A stretch of 64,000 bases of DNA, from positions 13,082,001-13,146,000 of the forward strand of contig NW_027480423.1 in NCBI RefSeq assembly GCF_051401765.1. Direction: 5' to 3'. The stretch comes from Calliopsis andreniformis (lineage: Eukaryota > Arthropoda > Insecta > Hymenoptera > Andrenidae). Under the pieces are notes generated by a model. The model made no database searches, was not told the origin of the DNA, and saw nothing but the letters and a program-made list of their open reading frames with translations. The position numbers and the translations under genes were made by a program. Positions 12,188-24,574 of this stretch are shown one piece after another (position 1 is the first letter of the stretch; every line of letters begins with the position of its first letter).

Positions 12188-15147
12188 CTATGGCGTTGTG
12201 CCACCAGATAGAATTGTTAGGGCCTTTGATGTCAACGCCAGAAATATAAAATAGAAAACAAATACAACAGTATTTCCATCGTATAAAACGAATAATTGCA
12301 AACAGTGCGGAAGTTATGGTCATTTCTATTTTCCGGGCGACCTAGGCTTCACTACAGGGCGTTGATCCACCACATTGAATAGCTACGGCCTTAGAAGCCA
12401 ACGTCAGAAGCATAAAATACAATATAAATACAACAGCTTTTCCAGCGTACAAATTGAATAATTGCAAACAGTGTGAATGTAACGTTCATTTCTACGATCC
12501 GGGCAACTTAGGCTTGACTCTAGGGCGTTGTCCCACCAGACCGAATAGTTAGGGCTTTAGAAGTCAGCGCCGGGAGCATAAAATACAATATAGATACAAC
12601 AGTTTTTCCATCCTATATAACGAATAATTGCATCCAATGTGAAAGTAATGGTCATTTCTACGTTCCGGGCAACCTAGGCTTCAATATAGTGAGTTGTTCT
12701 ACCAGTCCGAATTGCTACGGAGTTAGAAGTCAACGCCAGAAACATAAAATACAATATAAATACAACAACTTTTCCATCGTTTAAAATGAATAATTGCAAA
12801 CAGTGTGAAAGTAATGGTCATTTCTACATTCCGTGCAACCTAGGCTCCACTCTAGGGCGTTGCTCCACCAGATCGAATTGATAGGGCCTAAGAAGTCAAC
12901 GCCAGAAGCATAAAATACAATAAAAATACAACAGTTTTTCCATCATATAACAGGAATAATTGCAACCAGTTTGAATGTTATGGTCATTTCTACTTTCCGG
13001 GCAACCTAGGCTTCACCCTAGGGCGTTGTTCCATCCGATCGAATAGTTAGGGCCTAAGAAGTGAACGCCAGAAGCATAAAATACAATATAAATGCAACAG
13101 TTTTTCCATCGTATAAAACGAATAATTGCATCCAGTGTGAAAGTAATGGTCATTTCTTCGTTCCGGGCAACCTAGGCTTCACTCTAGGGCGTAGCTCCAC
13201 CAGATCGAATAGTTAGTGCCTTAGAAGTCAACGTCAGAAGCATAAAATACAGTATAAATACAACAGTTCTTCCATCGTATAAAACGAATAATTGCAACCA
13301 GTGTGAAAGTTATGGACATTTCTACTTTCCAGGCAACCTAGGCTTCACCCTAGGGCGTTGTTCCACCCGATCGAATAGTTAGGGCCTAAGAAATGAACGC
13401 CAGAAGCATAAAATACAATATAAATACAACAGTTTTTCCATCGTATAACAGGAATAATTGCAACCAGTTTGAATGTTATGGTCATTTCTACTTTCCGGGC
13501 AACCTAGGCTTCACCCTAGGGCGTTGTTCCACCCGATCGAATAGTTAGGGCCTAAGAAATGAACGCCAGAAGCATAAAATACAATATAAATACAACAGTT
13601 TTTCCATCGTATAAAACGAATAATTGCATCCAGTGTGATAGTAATGGTCATTTCTACGTTCCGGGCAACCTAGGCTTCACTCTAGGGCGTAGCTCCACCA
13701 GATCGAATAGTTAGTGCCTTAGAAGTCAACGTCAGAAGCATAAAATACAGTATAAACACAACAGTTCTTCCATCGTATAAAACGAATAATTGCAACCAGT
13801 ATGAAAGTTATGGACATTTCTACTTTCCAGGCAACACTGTAGGGCGTTGCTCCACCATATGGAATACTTAGTACCTTAGAACTCAACGCCAGAAGCATAA
13901 AATGCAATATAAATACACCAGTTTTGCGATCGTATAAAAGGAATAATTGCAACCAGTTTGAATGTTATGGTCATTTCTACTTTCCGGGCAACCTAGGCTT
14001 CACCCTAGGGCATTGTTCCACCCGATCGAATAGTTAGGGCCTAAGAAGTGAACGCCAGAAGCATAAAATACAATATAAATACAACAGTTTTTCCATCGTA
14101 TAAAACGAATAATTGCTACCAATGTGAATGTTATGGCCATTTCTACGTTCCGGGAAACCTAGGCTTCACCCTAGTGCGTTGTTCCACCAGATCGAATAGT
14201 TAAGGCCTAAGAAGTGAACGCCAGAAGCATAAAATACAATATAAATACAACAGTTTTTCCATCGTATAAAACGGATAATTGCAACCAGTATGAAAGTTAT
14301 GGTCATTTCTACTTCCCGGTCAATCTAGGATTCTCCTTAGGGCGTTGCTCCACCAGATAGAATAGTTAGGGCCCAAGAAGTCAACGCCAGTAGCATAAAA
14401 TACAATATAAATGCAACAGCTTTTCCATCGCATAAAATGAATAATTGCAAAGAGTGTGAAAGTAATGGTCATTTCTACGTTCCGGGCAACGTATGTTTCA
14501 CTCGAGGGCGTAGCTCCACCAGATCGAATAGTTAGTGCCTTAGAAGTCAACGTCAGAAGCATAAAATATAGTATAAATACAACAGTTCTTCCATCGTATA
14601 GAACGAGTAATTGCAACCAGTATGAAAGTTATGGACATTTCTACTTTCCAGGCAACCTAGGCTTCACACTAGGGCGTTGCTCCACTAGATCGAATAGTTG
14701 GTGCCTTAGAAGTCAACGTCAGAAGCTTAAATTACAATATAAATACAACAGTTTTTCCATCGTATAAAACGAATAATTGCAACCAGTATGAAAGTTATGG
14801 ACATTTCTACTTTCCGGGCAACCTAGGCTTCACCCTAGGGCGTTGCTCCAACAGAATGAATAGTTGGGGCCTTAGAGGTCAACATCCGAAGCATAAAATG
14901 CAAAAAAATACAACAGTTTTTCCATCGTATAACAGGAATAATTGCAACCAGTGTGAAAGTGATGGTCATTTCTACGTTCTGGGCAACCTAGGCTTTACCC
15001 TAGGGCGTTGCTCCACCAGATCGAATAGTTAGTGCCTTAGAAGTCGACGCCCGAAACATAAAAAACAAAATTAATAGAACTGTTTTTCCATTGTATAAAT
15101 CGAATAATTGCTACAACTGAGAAAGTTATGGTCATCTCTACGTTCCG
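12188..15147 (+). repeat. Duplicated block A, copy 2 (~2.96 kb)
   Basis: Second copy of 6890-9849 at +5298. Differences seen include CTTCACTACAGGG here for CTTCTCTACAGGG, ACGATCCGGG for ACGTTCCGGG, GTGTGATAG for GTGTGAAAG, and CTCGAGGGCGTAG for CTCTAGGGCGTGG. The 9-base deletion (13831) and the trimer are retained. Copy 1, the spacer and copy 2 together look like a 32-monomer unit of which only the block A part has stayed homogeneous. Confidence 0.9.
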
Positions 15148-18100
15148 GGAAACCTAGGCTTCACCCTAGGGCGATGTTCCACCGGATCGAATAGTTAGGG
15201 CCGAAGAAGTGAGCGCAAGAAGCATAAAATACAATATAAATACAACAGCTTTTCCATCGTATAAAACGTATAACTGCAACGAGTATGAAAGTTATGGTCA
15301 TTTCTACTTTCCGGGCAACCTAGGCTTCACCCTAGGGCGTTGCTCCAACAGATTGGACAGTTAGGGCCTTGGAAGTCAGCGCCCGAAGCATAAAATGCAA
15401 TAAAAATGCAACAGTTTTTCCATCATATAACTGGGATAGTTGCAACCAGTTTGAAAGTGATGGTCATTTCTACGTTCCGGGCACCCTAGGCTTCACTCTA
15501 GGGCGTTGCTCCAACAGATCGAATAGTTAGTGCCTTAGAATTCAACGCCACAAGCATAAAATACAATATAAGTACAACAGTTTTTCCATCGTATAAAACG
15601 AATAATTGCAACCAGTATGAAAGTGATGGTCATTTCTACGTTCCGGGATACCAAGGCTTCACTCTAAGGCGTTGCTCCAACAGATCGAATTGTTAGGGCC
15701 TAAGAAGTCAACGCCAGAAGCATAAAATACAATATAAATGCAACAGCTTTTCCATCGTATAAAATGAATAATTGCAAAGAGTGTGAAAGTAATGGTCATT
15801 TCTACGTTCCGGGCAACCTAGATTTCACTCTAGGGCGTAGCTCCACCAGATCGAATAGTTAAGGCCTAAGAAGTGAACGCCAGGAGCATAAAATACAATA
15901 TAAATACAACAGTTTTTCCATCCTATAAACCAGATAATTGCAACCAGTATAAAAGTTATGGTCATTTCTACTTTCCGGGCAACCTAGGATTCACCCTAGG
16001 GCGTTGCTCCAAAAGATTGAATAGTTAGTGCCTTAGAAGTCAACGCCCGAAGCATAAAATGCAATAAAAATACAACTGTTTTTCCATCATATAACAGGAG
16101 TAATTGCAACCAGTTTGAAAGTGATGGTCATTTCTACGTTCCGGGCACCCTAGGCTTCACTCTAGGGCGTTGCTCCACCATATCGAATACTTAGTGCCTT
16201 AGAAGTCAACGCCAGAAGCATAAAATACAATATAAATACAACAGTTTTTCCATCGTATAAAACGAATAATTGCAACCAGTGTGAAAGTTATGGTCATTTC
16301 TACGTTCCGGGCAACCTAGGCTTCACCCTAGTGCGTTGTTCCACCAGATCGAATAGTTAAGGCCTAAGGAGTGAACGCCAGAAGCATAAAATACAATATA
16401 CATACAACAGCTTTACCATCGTATAAAACGGATAATTGCAACCAGTATGAAAGTTATGGTCATTTCTACTTTCCGGGCAACCTAGGATTCACCCTAGGGC
16501 GTTGCTCCAACAGAATGAATAGTTGGGGCCTTAGAGGCCAAAATCCGAAGCATAAAATGCAAAAAAATACAACAGTTTTTCCATCGTATAACAGGAATAA
16601 TTGCAACCAGTGTGAAAGTGATGGTCATTTCTACGTTCTGGGCAACCTAGGCTTCACCCTAGGGCGTTGCTCCACCAGATCGAATAGTTAGGGCCTTAGA
16701 AGTCAACGCCAGAAGCATAAGGTACAATATAATTACAACAGCTTTTCCATCGTATAACAGGAACAATAGCAACCAGTGTGATAGATATGGTCATTTCTAC
16801 GTTCCGGGCAACCTAGGCGTCACTATAAGGCGTTGCTGCACCAGATCGAATAGCTACGGCCTAAGAAGTCAACGCCGGAAGCATAAAATACGATATAAAT
16901 GTAACAGCTTTTCCATCGTATAAAATGAATAATTGCAAAGAGTGTGAAAGTAATGGTGATTTCTACTTCCCGGGCAACCTAGGATTCACCCTAGGGCGTT
17001 GCTCCAACAGATTGAAAAGTTAGTGCCTAAGAAGTGAACGCGAGAAGCATAAAATACAATATAAATACAACAGTTTTTCCATCGTATAAACCGGATAATT
17101 GCAACCAGTATGAAAGTTATGGTCATTTCTACTTTCCGGGCAATCTAGGATTCACCCTAGGGCGTTGCTCCTACAGATTGAATAGTTAGTGCCTTAGAAG
17201 TCAACGCCCGAAGCATAAAATGCAATAAAAATGCAACAGTTTTTCCATCATATAACAGGAGTAATTGCAACCAGTTTGAAAGTGATGGTCATTTCTACGT
17301 TCCGGGCACCCTAGGCTTCACTCTAGGGCGTTGCTCCACCATATCGAATACTTAGTGCCTTAGAAGTCAACGCCAGAAGCATAAAATACAATATAGATAC
17401 AACAGTTTTTCCATCGTATAAAACGAAAAATTGCAACCTGTCTGAAAGTTATGGTCATTTCTACTTTCCGGGCAACCTAGGCTTCACCATAGGGCGTTGT
17501 TCCACCCGATCGAATAGTTAGGGCCTAAGAAGTGAGCGCAAGAAGCATAAAATACAATATAAATACAACAGCTTTTCCATCGTATAACAGGAACAATAGC
17601 AACCAGTGTGAAAGATATGGCCATTTCTACGTTCCGGGCAACCTAGGCTTCACTCTAGGGCGTTGCTCCACCATATCGAATACTTAGTGCCTTAGAAGTC
17701 AACGCCAGAAGCATAAAATACAATATAAATACAACAGTTTTTCCATCGTATAAAACGAATAATTGCAACGAGTATGAAAGTTATGGACATTTCCACTTTC
17801 CGGGCAACCTAGGCTTCACTCTAGGGCGTTAATCCACCAGATCGAATAGTTAGGGCCTTAGAAGTCAACGCCAGAAGCATAAGGTACAATATAAATACAA
17901 CAGCTTTTCCATGGTATAACAGGAACAATAGCAACCAGTGTGAAAGATATGGTCATTTCTACGTTCCCGGCAACCTAGGCGTCACTCTAAGACGTTGCTC
18001 CACCAGATCGAATAGTTAGGGCCTAAGAAGTCAACGCCAGAAGTATAAAATACAATATAAATGCAACAGTTTTTCCATCGTATAACAGGAATAATTGCTA

Positions 18101-18329
18101 CCACTTTGAAAGTTATCTTCACTTCTACTTTCCGGGCAACCTAGGCTTCACCCTAGGGCGCTGTTCCACCCGATCGAATAGTTAGGGCCTAAGAAGTGAA
18201 CGCTAGAAGCATAAAATACAATATAAATACAACAGTTTTTCCATCGTATAAAACGAATAATTGCAAGCAGTGTGAAAGTTATGGACATTTCTACTTTCCG
18301 GGCAACCTAGGCTTCACCGTAGGGCGATG
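15148..18329 (+). repeat. Mixed satellite subfamilies between blocks A and B
   Basis: About 19 monomers, each with close relatives elsewhere. The GATTGGACAG monomer at 15351 has relatives at 19664 and near 27300. The AACTGTTTTTCC monomer near 16074 has relatives near 31007, 36152 and 37646. The CGTTAATCCACCAG monomer near 17827 has relatives near 21311, 22805, 28944 and 33427. The open frame at 16371-16691 is a chance reading: its TAG is replaced by TGG. No gene. Confidence 0.85.
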
Positions 18330-18407
18330 CTCCACCCGATCGAATAGTTAGGGACTAAGAAGTGAACGCCAGAAGCATAAAATACTATATAAATACCACA
18401 GTTTTTC

Positions 18408-18424
18408 CACCGTATAAAACGAAT
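18408..18424 (-). promoter_or_regulatory. CENP-B-box-like word with 8 of 9 core bases
   Basis: In this monomer the usual CCATCG before TATAAAACGAAT reads CCACCG. The minus strand therefore gives TTCG, A and CGG in register with the box core and misses only the final G. The same variant occurs at 26040-26056 and 35499-35515, in duplicated copies of the same monomer (marked by GGGACTAAGAAG and AATACTATATAAATACCAC). Binding is not established and the host species is unknown. Confidence 0.25.
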
Positions 18425-20294
18425 AATTGCAACCAGTGTGAAAGTTATGGACATTTCTACTTTCCGGGCAACCTAGGCTTCACCCTAGGGCGATGCTCCA
18501 CCAGATCGAATAGTTAGGGCCTTAGAATTCAACGCCACAAGCATAAAATACAATATAAGTACAACAGTTTTTCCATCGTATAAAACGAATAATTGCAACC
18601 AGTATGAAAGTGATGGTCATTTCTACGTTCCGGGAAACCAAGGCTTCACTCTAAGGCGTTGCTCCAACAGATCGAATAGTTAGGGCCTAAGAAGTCAACG
18701 CCAGAAGCATAAAATACAATATAAATGCAACAGCTTTTCCATCGTATAAAACGAAAAATTGCAACCTGTCTGAAAGTTATGGTCATTTCTACTTTCCGGG
18801 CAACCTAGGCTTCACCCTAGGGCGTTGTTCCACCCGATCGAATAGTTAGGGCCTAAGAAGTGAACGCCAGAAGCATAAAATACAATATAAATAGAACAGA
18901 TTTTCCATCGCATAAACGAATAATTGCAACCAGTATGAAAGTTATGGACATTTCTACGTTCCGGGCAACCTAGGCTTCACCCTAGTGCGTTGTTCCACCA
19001 GATCGAATAGTTAAGGCCTAAGAAGTGAACGCCAGAAGCATAAAATACAATATAAATACAACAGTTTTTCCATCGTATAAAACGGATAATTGCAACCAGT
19101 ATGAAAGTTATGGTCATTTCTACTTCCCGGTCAATCTAGGATTCTCCTTAGGGCGTTGCTCCACCAGATCGAACAGTTAGGGCCCAAGAAGTCTACGCCA
19201 GTAGCATAAAATACAATATAAATGCAACAGCTTTTCCATCGCATAAAATGAATAATTGCAAAGAGTGTGAAAGTAATGGTCATTTCTACATTCCGGGCAA
19301 CGTATGTTTCACTCTAGGGCGTAGCTCCACCAGATCGAATAGATAGTGCCTTAGAACTCAACGCGCGAAACATAAAACACAAAATAGGTAGAACAGTTTT
19401 TCCATTGTATATTTCGAATAATTGCTACCAGTGTGAAAGTTATGGCCATCTCTACGTTCCGGGAAACCTAGGCTTCACCCTAGGGCGATGTTCCACCAGA
19501 TCGAATAGTTAGGGCCTAAGAAGTGAGCGCAAGAAGCATAAAATACAATATAAATACAACAGCTTTTCATCGTATAAAACGTATAATTGCAACGAGTATG
19601 AAAGTTATGGTCATTTCTACTTTCCGGGCAACCTAGGCTTCACCCTAGGGCGTTGCTCCAACAGATTGGACAGTTAGGGCCTTGGAAGTCAGCGCCCGAA
19701 GCATAAAATGCAATAAAAATGCAACAGTTTTTCCATCATATAACTGGGATAGTTGCAACCAGTTTGAAAGTGATGGTCATTTCTACGTTCCGGGCACCCT
19801 AGGCTTCACTCTAGGGCGTTGCTCCAACAGATCGAATAGTTAGTGCCTTAGAATTCAACGCCACAAGCATAAAATACAATATAAGTACAACAGTTTTTCC
19901 TTCGTATAAAACGGATAATTGCAACCAGTATGAAAGTTATGGTCATTTCTACTTCCCGGTCAATCTAGGATTCTCCTTAGGGCGTTGCTCCACCAGATCG
20001 AATAGTTAGGGCCCAAGAAGTCAACGCCAGTAGCATAAAATACAATATAAATGCAACAGCTTTTCCATCGCATAAAATGAATAATTGCAAAGAGTGTGAA
20101 AGTAATGGTCATTTCTACATTCCGGGCAACGTATGTTTCACTCTAGGGCGTAGCTCCACCAGATCGAACAGTTAGTGCCTTAGAAGTCAACGCGCGAAAC
20201 ATAAAACACAAAATAGGTAGAACAGTTTTTCCATTGTATATTTCGAATAATTGCTACCAGTGTGAAAGTTATGGCCATCTCTACGTTCCGGGAA

Positions 20295-21788
20295 ACCTAG
20301 GCTTCACCCTAGGGCGATGTTCCACCAGATCGAATAGTTAGGGCCTAAGAAGTGAGCGCAAGAAGCATAAAATACAATATAAATACAACAGCTTTTCCAT
20401 CGTATAACAGGAACAATAGCAACCAGTGTGAAAGATATGGCCATTTCTACGTTCCGGGCAACCTAGGCTTCACTCTAGGGCGTTGCTCCACCATATCGAA
20501 TACTTAGTGCCTTAGAAGTCAACGCCAGAAGCATAAAATACAATATAAATACAACAGTTTTTCCATCGTATAACAGGAATAATTGCAACCAGTTTGAAAG
20601 TTATGGTCATTTCTACTTGCCGGGCAACCTAGGCTTCACCCCAGGGCGTAGCTCCACCAGATCGAATAGTGAGTGCCTTAGAAGTCAACGTCAGAAGCAT
20701 AAAATACAGTATAAATACAACAGCTCTTCCATCGTATAAAACGAATAATTGCAACCAGCATGAAAGTTATGGACATTTCTACTTTCCAGGCAACATAGGC
20801 TTCACCCTAGGGCGTTGCTCCACTAGATCGAATAGTTAGGGCCTTAGAAGTCAACGCCAGAAGCATGAAATACAACATAAATACAACAGCTTTTCCATCG
20901 TATAAAACGAATAATTGCAACCAGCTGGAAAGTTATGGACATTTCTACATTCCGAGCAACCTAGGCTTCACTCTAGGGCGTTGCTCCACCAGATCGAATA
21001 GTTAGGACCTTAGAAGTCAACGCCAGAAGCATAAAATACAGTATAAATACAACAGTTCTTCCATCGTATAAAACGAATAATTGCAACCAGTATGAAAGTT
21101 ATGGACATTTCTACTTTCCAGGCAACCTAGGCTTCACCCTAGGGCGTTGCTCCACTAGATTGAATAGTTAAGGCCTAAGAAGTGAACGCCAGAAGCATAA
21201 AATACAATATAAATACAACAGTTTTTCCATCGTATAAAACGAATAATTGCAACGAGTATGAAAGTTATGGACATTTCCACTTTCCGGGCAACCTAGGCTT
21301 CACTCTAGGGCGTTAATCCACCAGATCGAATAGTTAGGGCCTTAGAAGTCAACGCCAGAAGCATAAGGTAGAATATAAATACAACAGCTTTTCCATGGTA
21401 TAACAGGAACAATAGCAACCAGTGTGAAAGATATGGTCATTTCTACGTTCCCGGCAACCTAGGCGTCACTCTAAGACGTTGCTCCACCAGATCGAATAGT
21501 TAGGGCCTAAGAAGTCAACGCCAGAAGCATAAAATACAATATAAATGCAACAGTTTTTCCATCGTATAACAGGAATAATTGCTACCACTTTGAAAGTTAT
21601 CTTCACTTCTACTTTCCGGGCAACCTAGGCTTCACCCTAGGGCGCTGTTCCACCCGATCGAATAGTTAGGGCCTAAGAAGTGAACGCTAGAAGCATAAAA
21701 TACAATATAAATACAACAGTTTTTCCATCGTATAAAACGAATAATTGCAAGCAGTGTGAAAGTTATGGACATTTCTACTTTCCGTGCA
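20295..21788 (+). repeat. Nine-monomer higher-order unit (1494 bp), first tandem copy
   Basis: This unit is repeated immediately at 21789-23282 with an exact 1494-base offset, for example GAGTGCC at 20671 and 22165, and CAACATAGGC at 20791 and 22285. Members carry the markers AGTGAGTGCC, CAGGCAACATAGG, CAGCTGGAAAG, CGTTAATCC, CTAAGACGTTG, CCACTTTGAAAG and GCAAGCAGTG. The two copies are almost identical. Confidence 0.92.
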
Positions 21789-23282
21789 ACCTAGGCTTCA
21801 CCCTAGGGCGATGTTCCACCAGATCGAATAGTTAGGGCCTAAGAAGTGAGCGCAAGAAGCATAAAATACAATATAAATACAACAGCTTTTCCATCGTATA
21901 ACAGGAACAATAGCAACCAGTGTGAAAGATATGGCCATTTCTACGTTCCGGGCAACCTAGGCTTCACTCTAGGGCGTTGCTCCACCATATCGAATACTTA
22001 GTGCCTTAGAAGTCAACGCCAGAAGCATAAAATACAATATAAATACAACAGTTTTTCCATCGTATAACAGGAATAATTGCAACCAGTTTGAAAGTTATGG
22101 TCATTTCTACTTGCCGGGCAACCTAGGCTTCACCCCAGGGCGTAGCTCCACCAGATCGAATAGTGAGTGCCTTAGAAGTCAACGTCAGAAGCATAAAATA
22201 CAGTATAAATACAACAGCTCTTCCATCGTATAAAACGAATAATTGCAACCAGCATGAAAGTTATGGACATTTCTACTTTCCAGGCAACATAGGCTTCACC
22301 CTAGGGCGTTGCTCCACTAGATCGAATAGTTAGGGCCTTAGAAGTCAACGCCAGAAGCATGAAATACAACATAAATACAACAGCTTTTCCATCGTATAAA
22401 ACGAATAATTGCAACCAGCTGGAAAGTTATGGACATTTCTACATTCCGAGCAACCTAGGCTTCACTCTAGGGCGTTGCTCCACCAGATGGAATAGTTAGG
22501 ACCTTAGAAGTCAACGCCAGAAGCATAAAATACAGTATAAATACAACAGTTCTTCCATCGTATAAAACGAATAATTGCAACCAGTATGAAAGTTATGGAC
22601 ATTTCTACTTTCCAGGCAACCTAGGCTTCACCCTAGGGCGTTGCTCCACTAGATTGAATAGTTAAGGCCTAAGAAGTGAACGCCAGAAGCATAAAATACA
22701 ATATAAATACAACAGTTTTTCCATCGTATAAAACGAATAATTGCAACGAGTATGAAAGTTATGGACATTTCCACTTTCCGGGCAACCTAGGCTTCACTCT
22801 AGGGCGTTAATCCACCAGATCGAATAGTTAGGGCCTTAGAAGTCAACGCCAGAAGCATAAGGTAGAATATAAATACAACAGCTTTTCCATGGTATAACAG
22901 GAACAATAGCAACCAGTGTGAAAGATATGGTCATTTCTACGTTCCCGGCAACCTAGGCGTCACTCTAAGACGTTGCTCCACCAGATCGAATAGTTAGGGC
23001 CTAAGAAGTCAACGCCAGAAGCATAAAATACAATATAAATGCAACAGTTTTTCCATCGTATAACAGGAATAATTGCTACCACTTTGAAAGTTATCTTCAC
23101 TTCTACTTTCCGGGCAACCTAGGCTTCACCCTAGGGCGCTGTTCCACCCGATCGAATAGTTAGGGCCTAAGAAGTGAACGCTAGAAGCATAAAATACAAT
23201 ATAAATACAACAGTTTTTCCATCGTATAAAACGAATAATTGCAAGCAGTGTGAAAGTTATGGACATTTCTACTTTCCGGGCA
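21789..23282 (+). repeat. Nine-monomer higher-order unit (1494 bp), second tandem copy
   Basis: Tandem copy of 20295-21788. One visible difference is CCAGATGGAATAG (near 22483) for CCAGATCGAATAG. The joint lies within the shared CCTAGGCTTCACCCTAGGGC stretch, where the upstream context reads TTCCGTGCAACC instead of TTCCGGGAAACC. That is consistent with an in-register unequal crossover at this point. Confidence 0.9.
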
Positions 23283-24574
23283 ACCTAGGCTTCACCCTAG
23301 GGCGATGCTCCACCAGATCGAATAGTTAGGGCCTTAGAAGTCAACGCGCGAAACATAAAACACAAAATAAATAGAACAGATTTTCCATCGTATAAATCGA
23401 ATAATTGCTACCAGTGTGAAAGTTATGGTCATTTCTACGTTCCGGGCAACCTAAGCTTCACCATAGTGCGTTGCTCCAACGGATTGGATAGTTAGGGCCT
23501 TAGAAGTCGACGCCCGAAGCATGAGATGCAATGAAAATACAACAGTTTTTCCATCGTATAACAGGAATAATTGTAACCAGTTTGAAAGTGATAGTCATTT
23601 CTACGTTCCGGGCAGCCTAGGCTTCACTCTAGGGCGTTGCTCCACCAGATCGAATAGTTAGGGCCTAAGAAGTCAACACCAGGAGCATGAAATACAATAT
23701 TAATACAACAGGTTTTCCATCCTATAATATGAATAATTGCAACCAGTGTGAAAGTGATGGTCATTTCTACGTTTCGGGCAACCTAGACTTCACCCTAGGG
23801 CGTTGTTCCACCAGATCGAATAGTTAGGGCCTTAGAAGTCAGCGACGGAAGCATAAAATACAATATAAATATAACAGTTTTTCCATCGAATAAAACGAAT
23901 AATAGCCACCAGTGTGAAGGTTATGGTCATTTCTATGTTCCGGGCAACCTAAGCTTCACTCTAGGGCGTTGCTCCACCTGATCGAATTCTTAGTGCCTTA
24001 GAAGTCAACGCCAGAAGCATAAAATACAATATAAACACAACAGTTTTTCCATCGTATAACAGGAATAATTGCAACCAGTTTGAAAGTTATGGTCATTTCT
24101 ACTTTCCGGGCAACCTAGGCTTCACCCTAGGGCGTTGTACCACCCGATCGAATAGTTAGGGCCTAAGAAGAAAACGCCAGAAGCATAAAATACAATATAA
24201 ATACAACAGTTTTTCCATCGTATAAAACGAATAATTGCAACCAGTGTGAAAGTGATGGTCATTTCTACGTTCCGGGAAACCAAGGCTTCACTCTAAGGTG
24301 TTGCTCCACCAGATCGAATAGTTAGGGCCTAAGAAGTCAACGCCAGAAGCGTAAAATACAATATAAATGCAACAGCTTTTCCATCGTATAAAATGAATAA
24401 TTGCAAAGAGTGTGAAAGTAATGGTCATTTCTAAGTTCCGAGCAACCTAGGCTTCACTCTAGGGCGTTGCTCCACCAGATCGAATAGTTAGGGGCTTAGA
24501 AGTCAACGCCAGATGCATAAGGTACAATATAAATACAACATCTTTTCCATCGTATAACAGGAACAATTGCAACC

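Larger units (their letters stand above)
18330..24250 (+). repeat. Large duplicated block B, copy 1 (~5.9 kb)
   Basis: Matches 25962-30389. The offset is 7632 bases (46 monomers, less a few bases) up to the 9-monomer unit and 6138 bases after it, because this copy carries that unit twice. Anchors: GGGACTAAGAAG at 18351 and 25983; ATTCTCCTTAGGG at 19141 and 26773 and again at 19970 and 27602; TCAACGCGCG at 23341 and 29479. The left edge is near GGGCGATGCTCCACCC; the right edge is at AGTGTGAAAGT (about 24250). Confidence 0.9.

Noticed and set aside
14320..14767. Overlapping open frames on opposite strands (14320-14616 minus, 14456-14767 plus)
   Set aside because: Both lie wholly within satellite monomers and have near-copies elsewhere (for example the plus-strand peptide at 9212-9469). 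Chance absence of stops.
16371..16691. Open frame of 106 codons, and about 20 shorter ones on both strands
   Set aside because: All are readings of the satellite. 166 is not a multiple of three, so the frame shifts each monomer. The + frames persist only where the TAG at monomer positions 20-22 is changed (to TGG at 9.4, 14.7 and 16.5 kb, or to GAG at 31.9 and 32.8 kb). There is no conserved start, no domain and no codon constraint.
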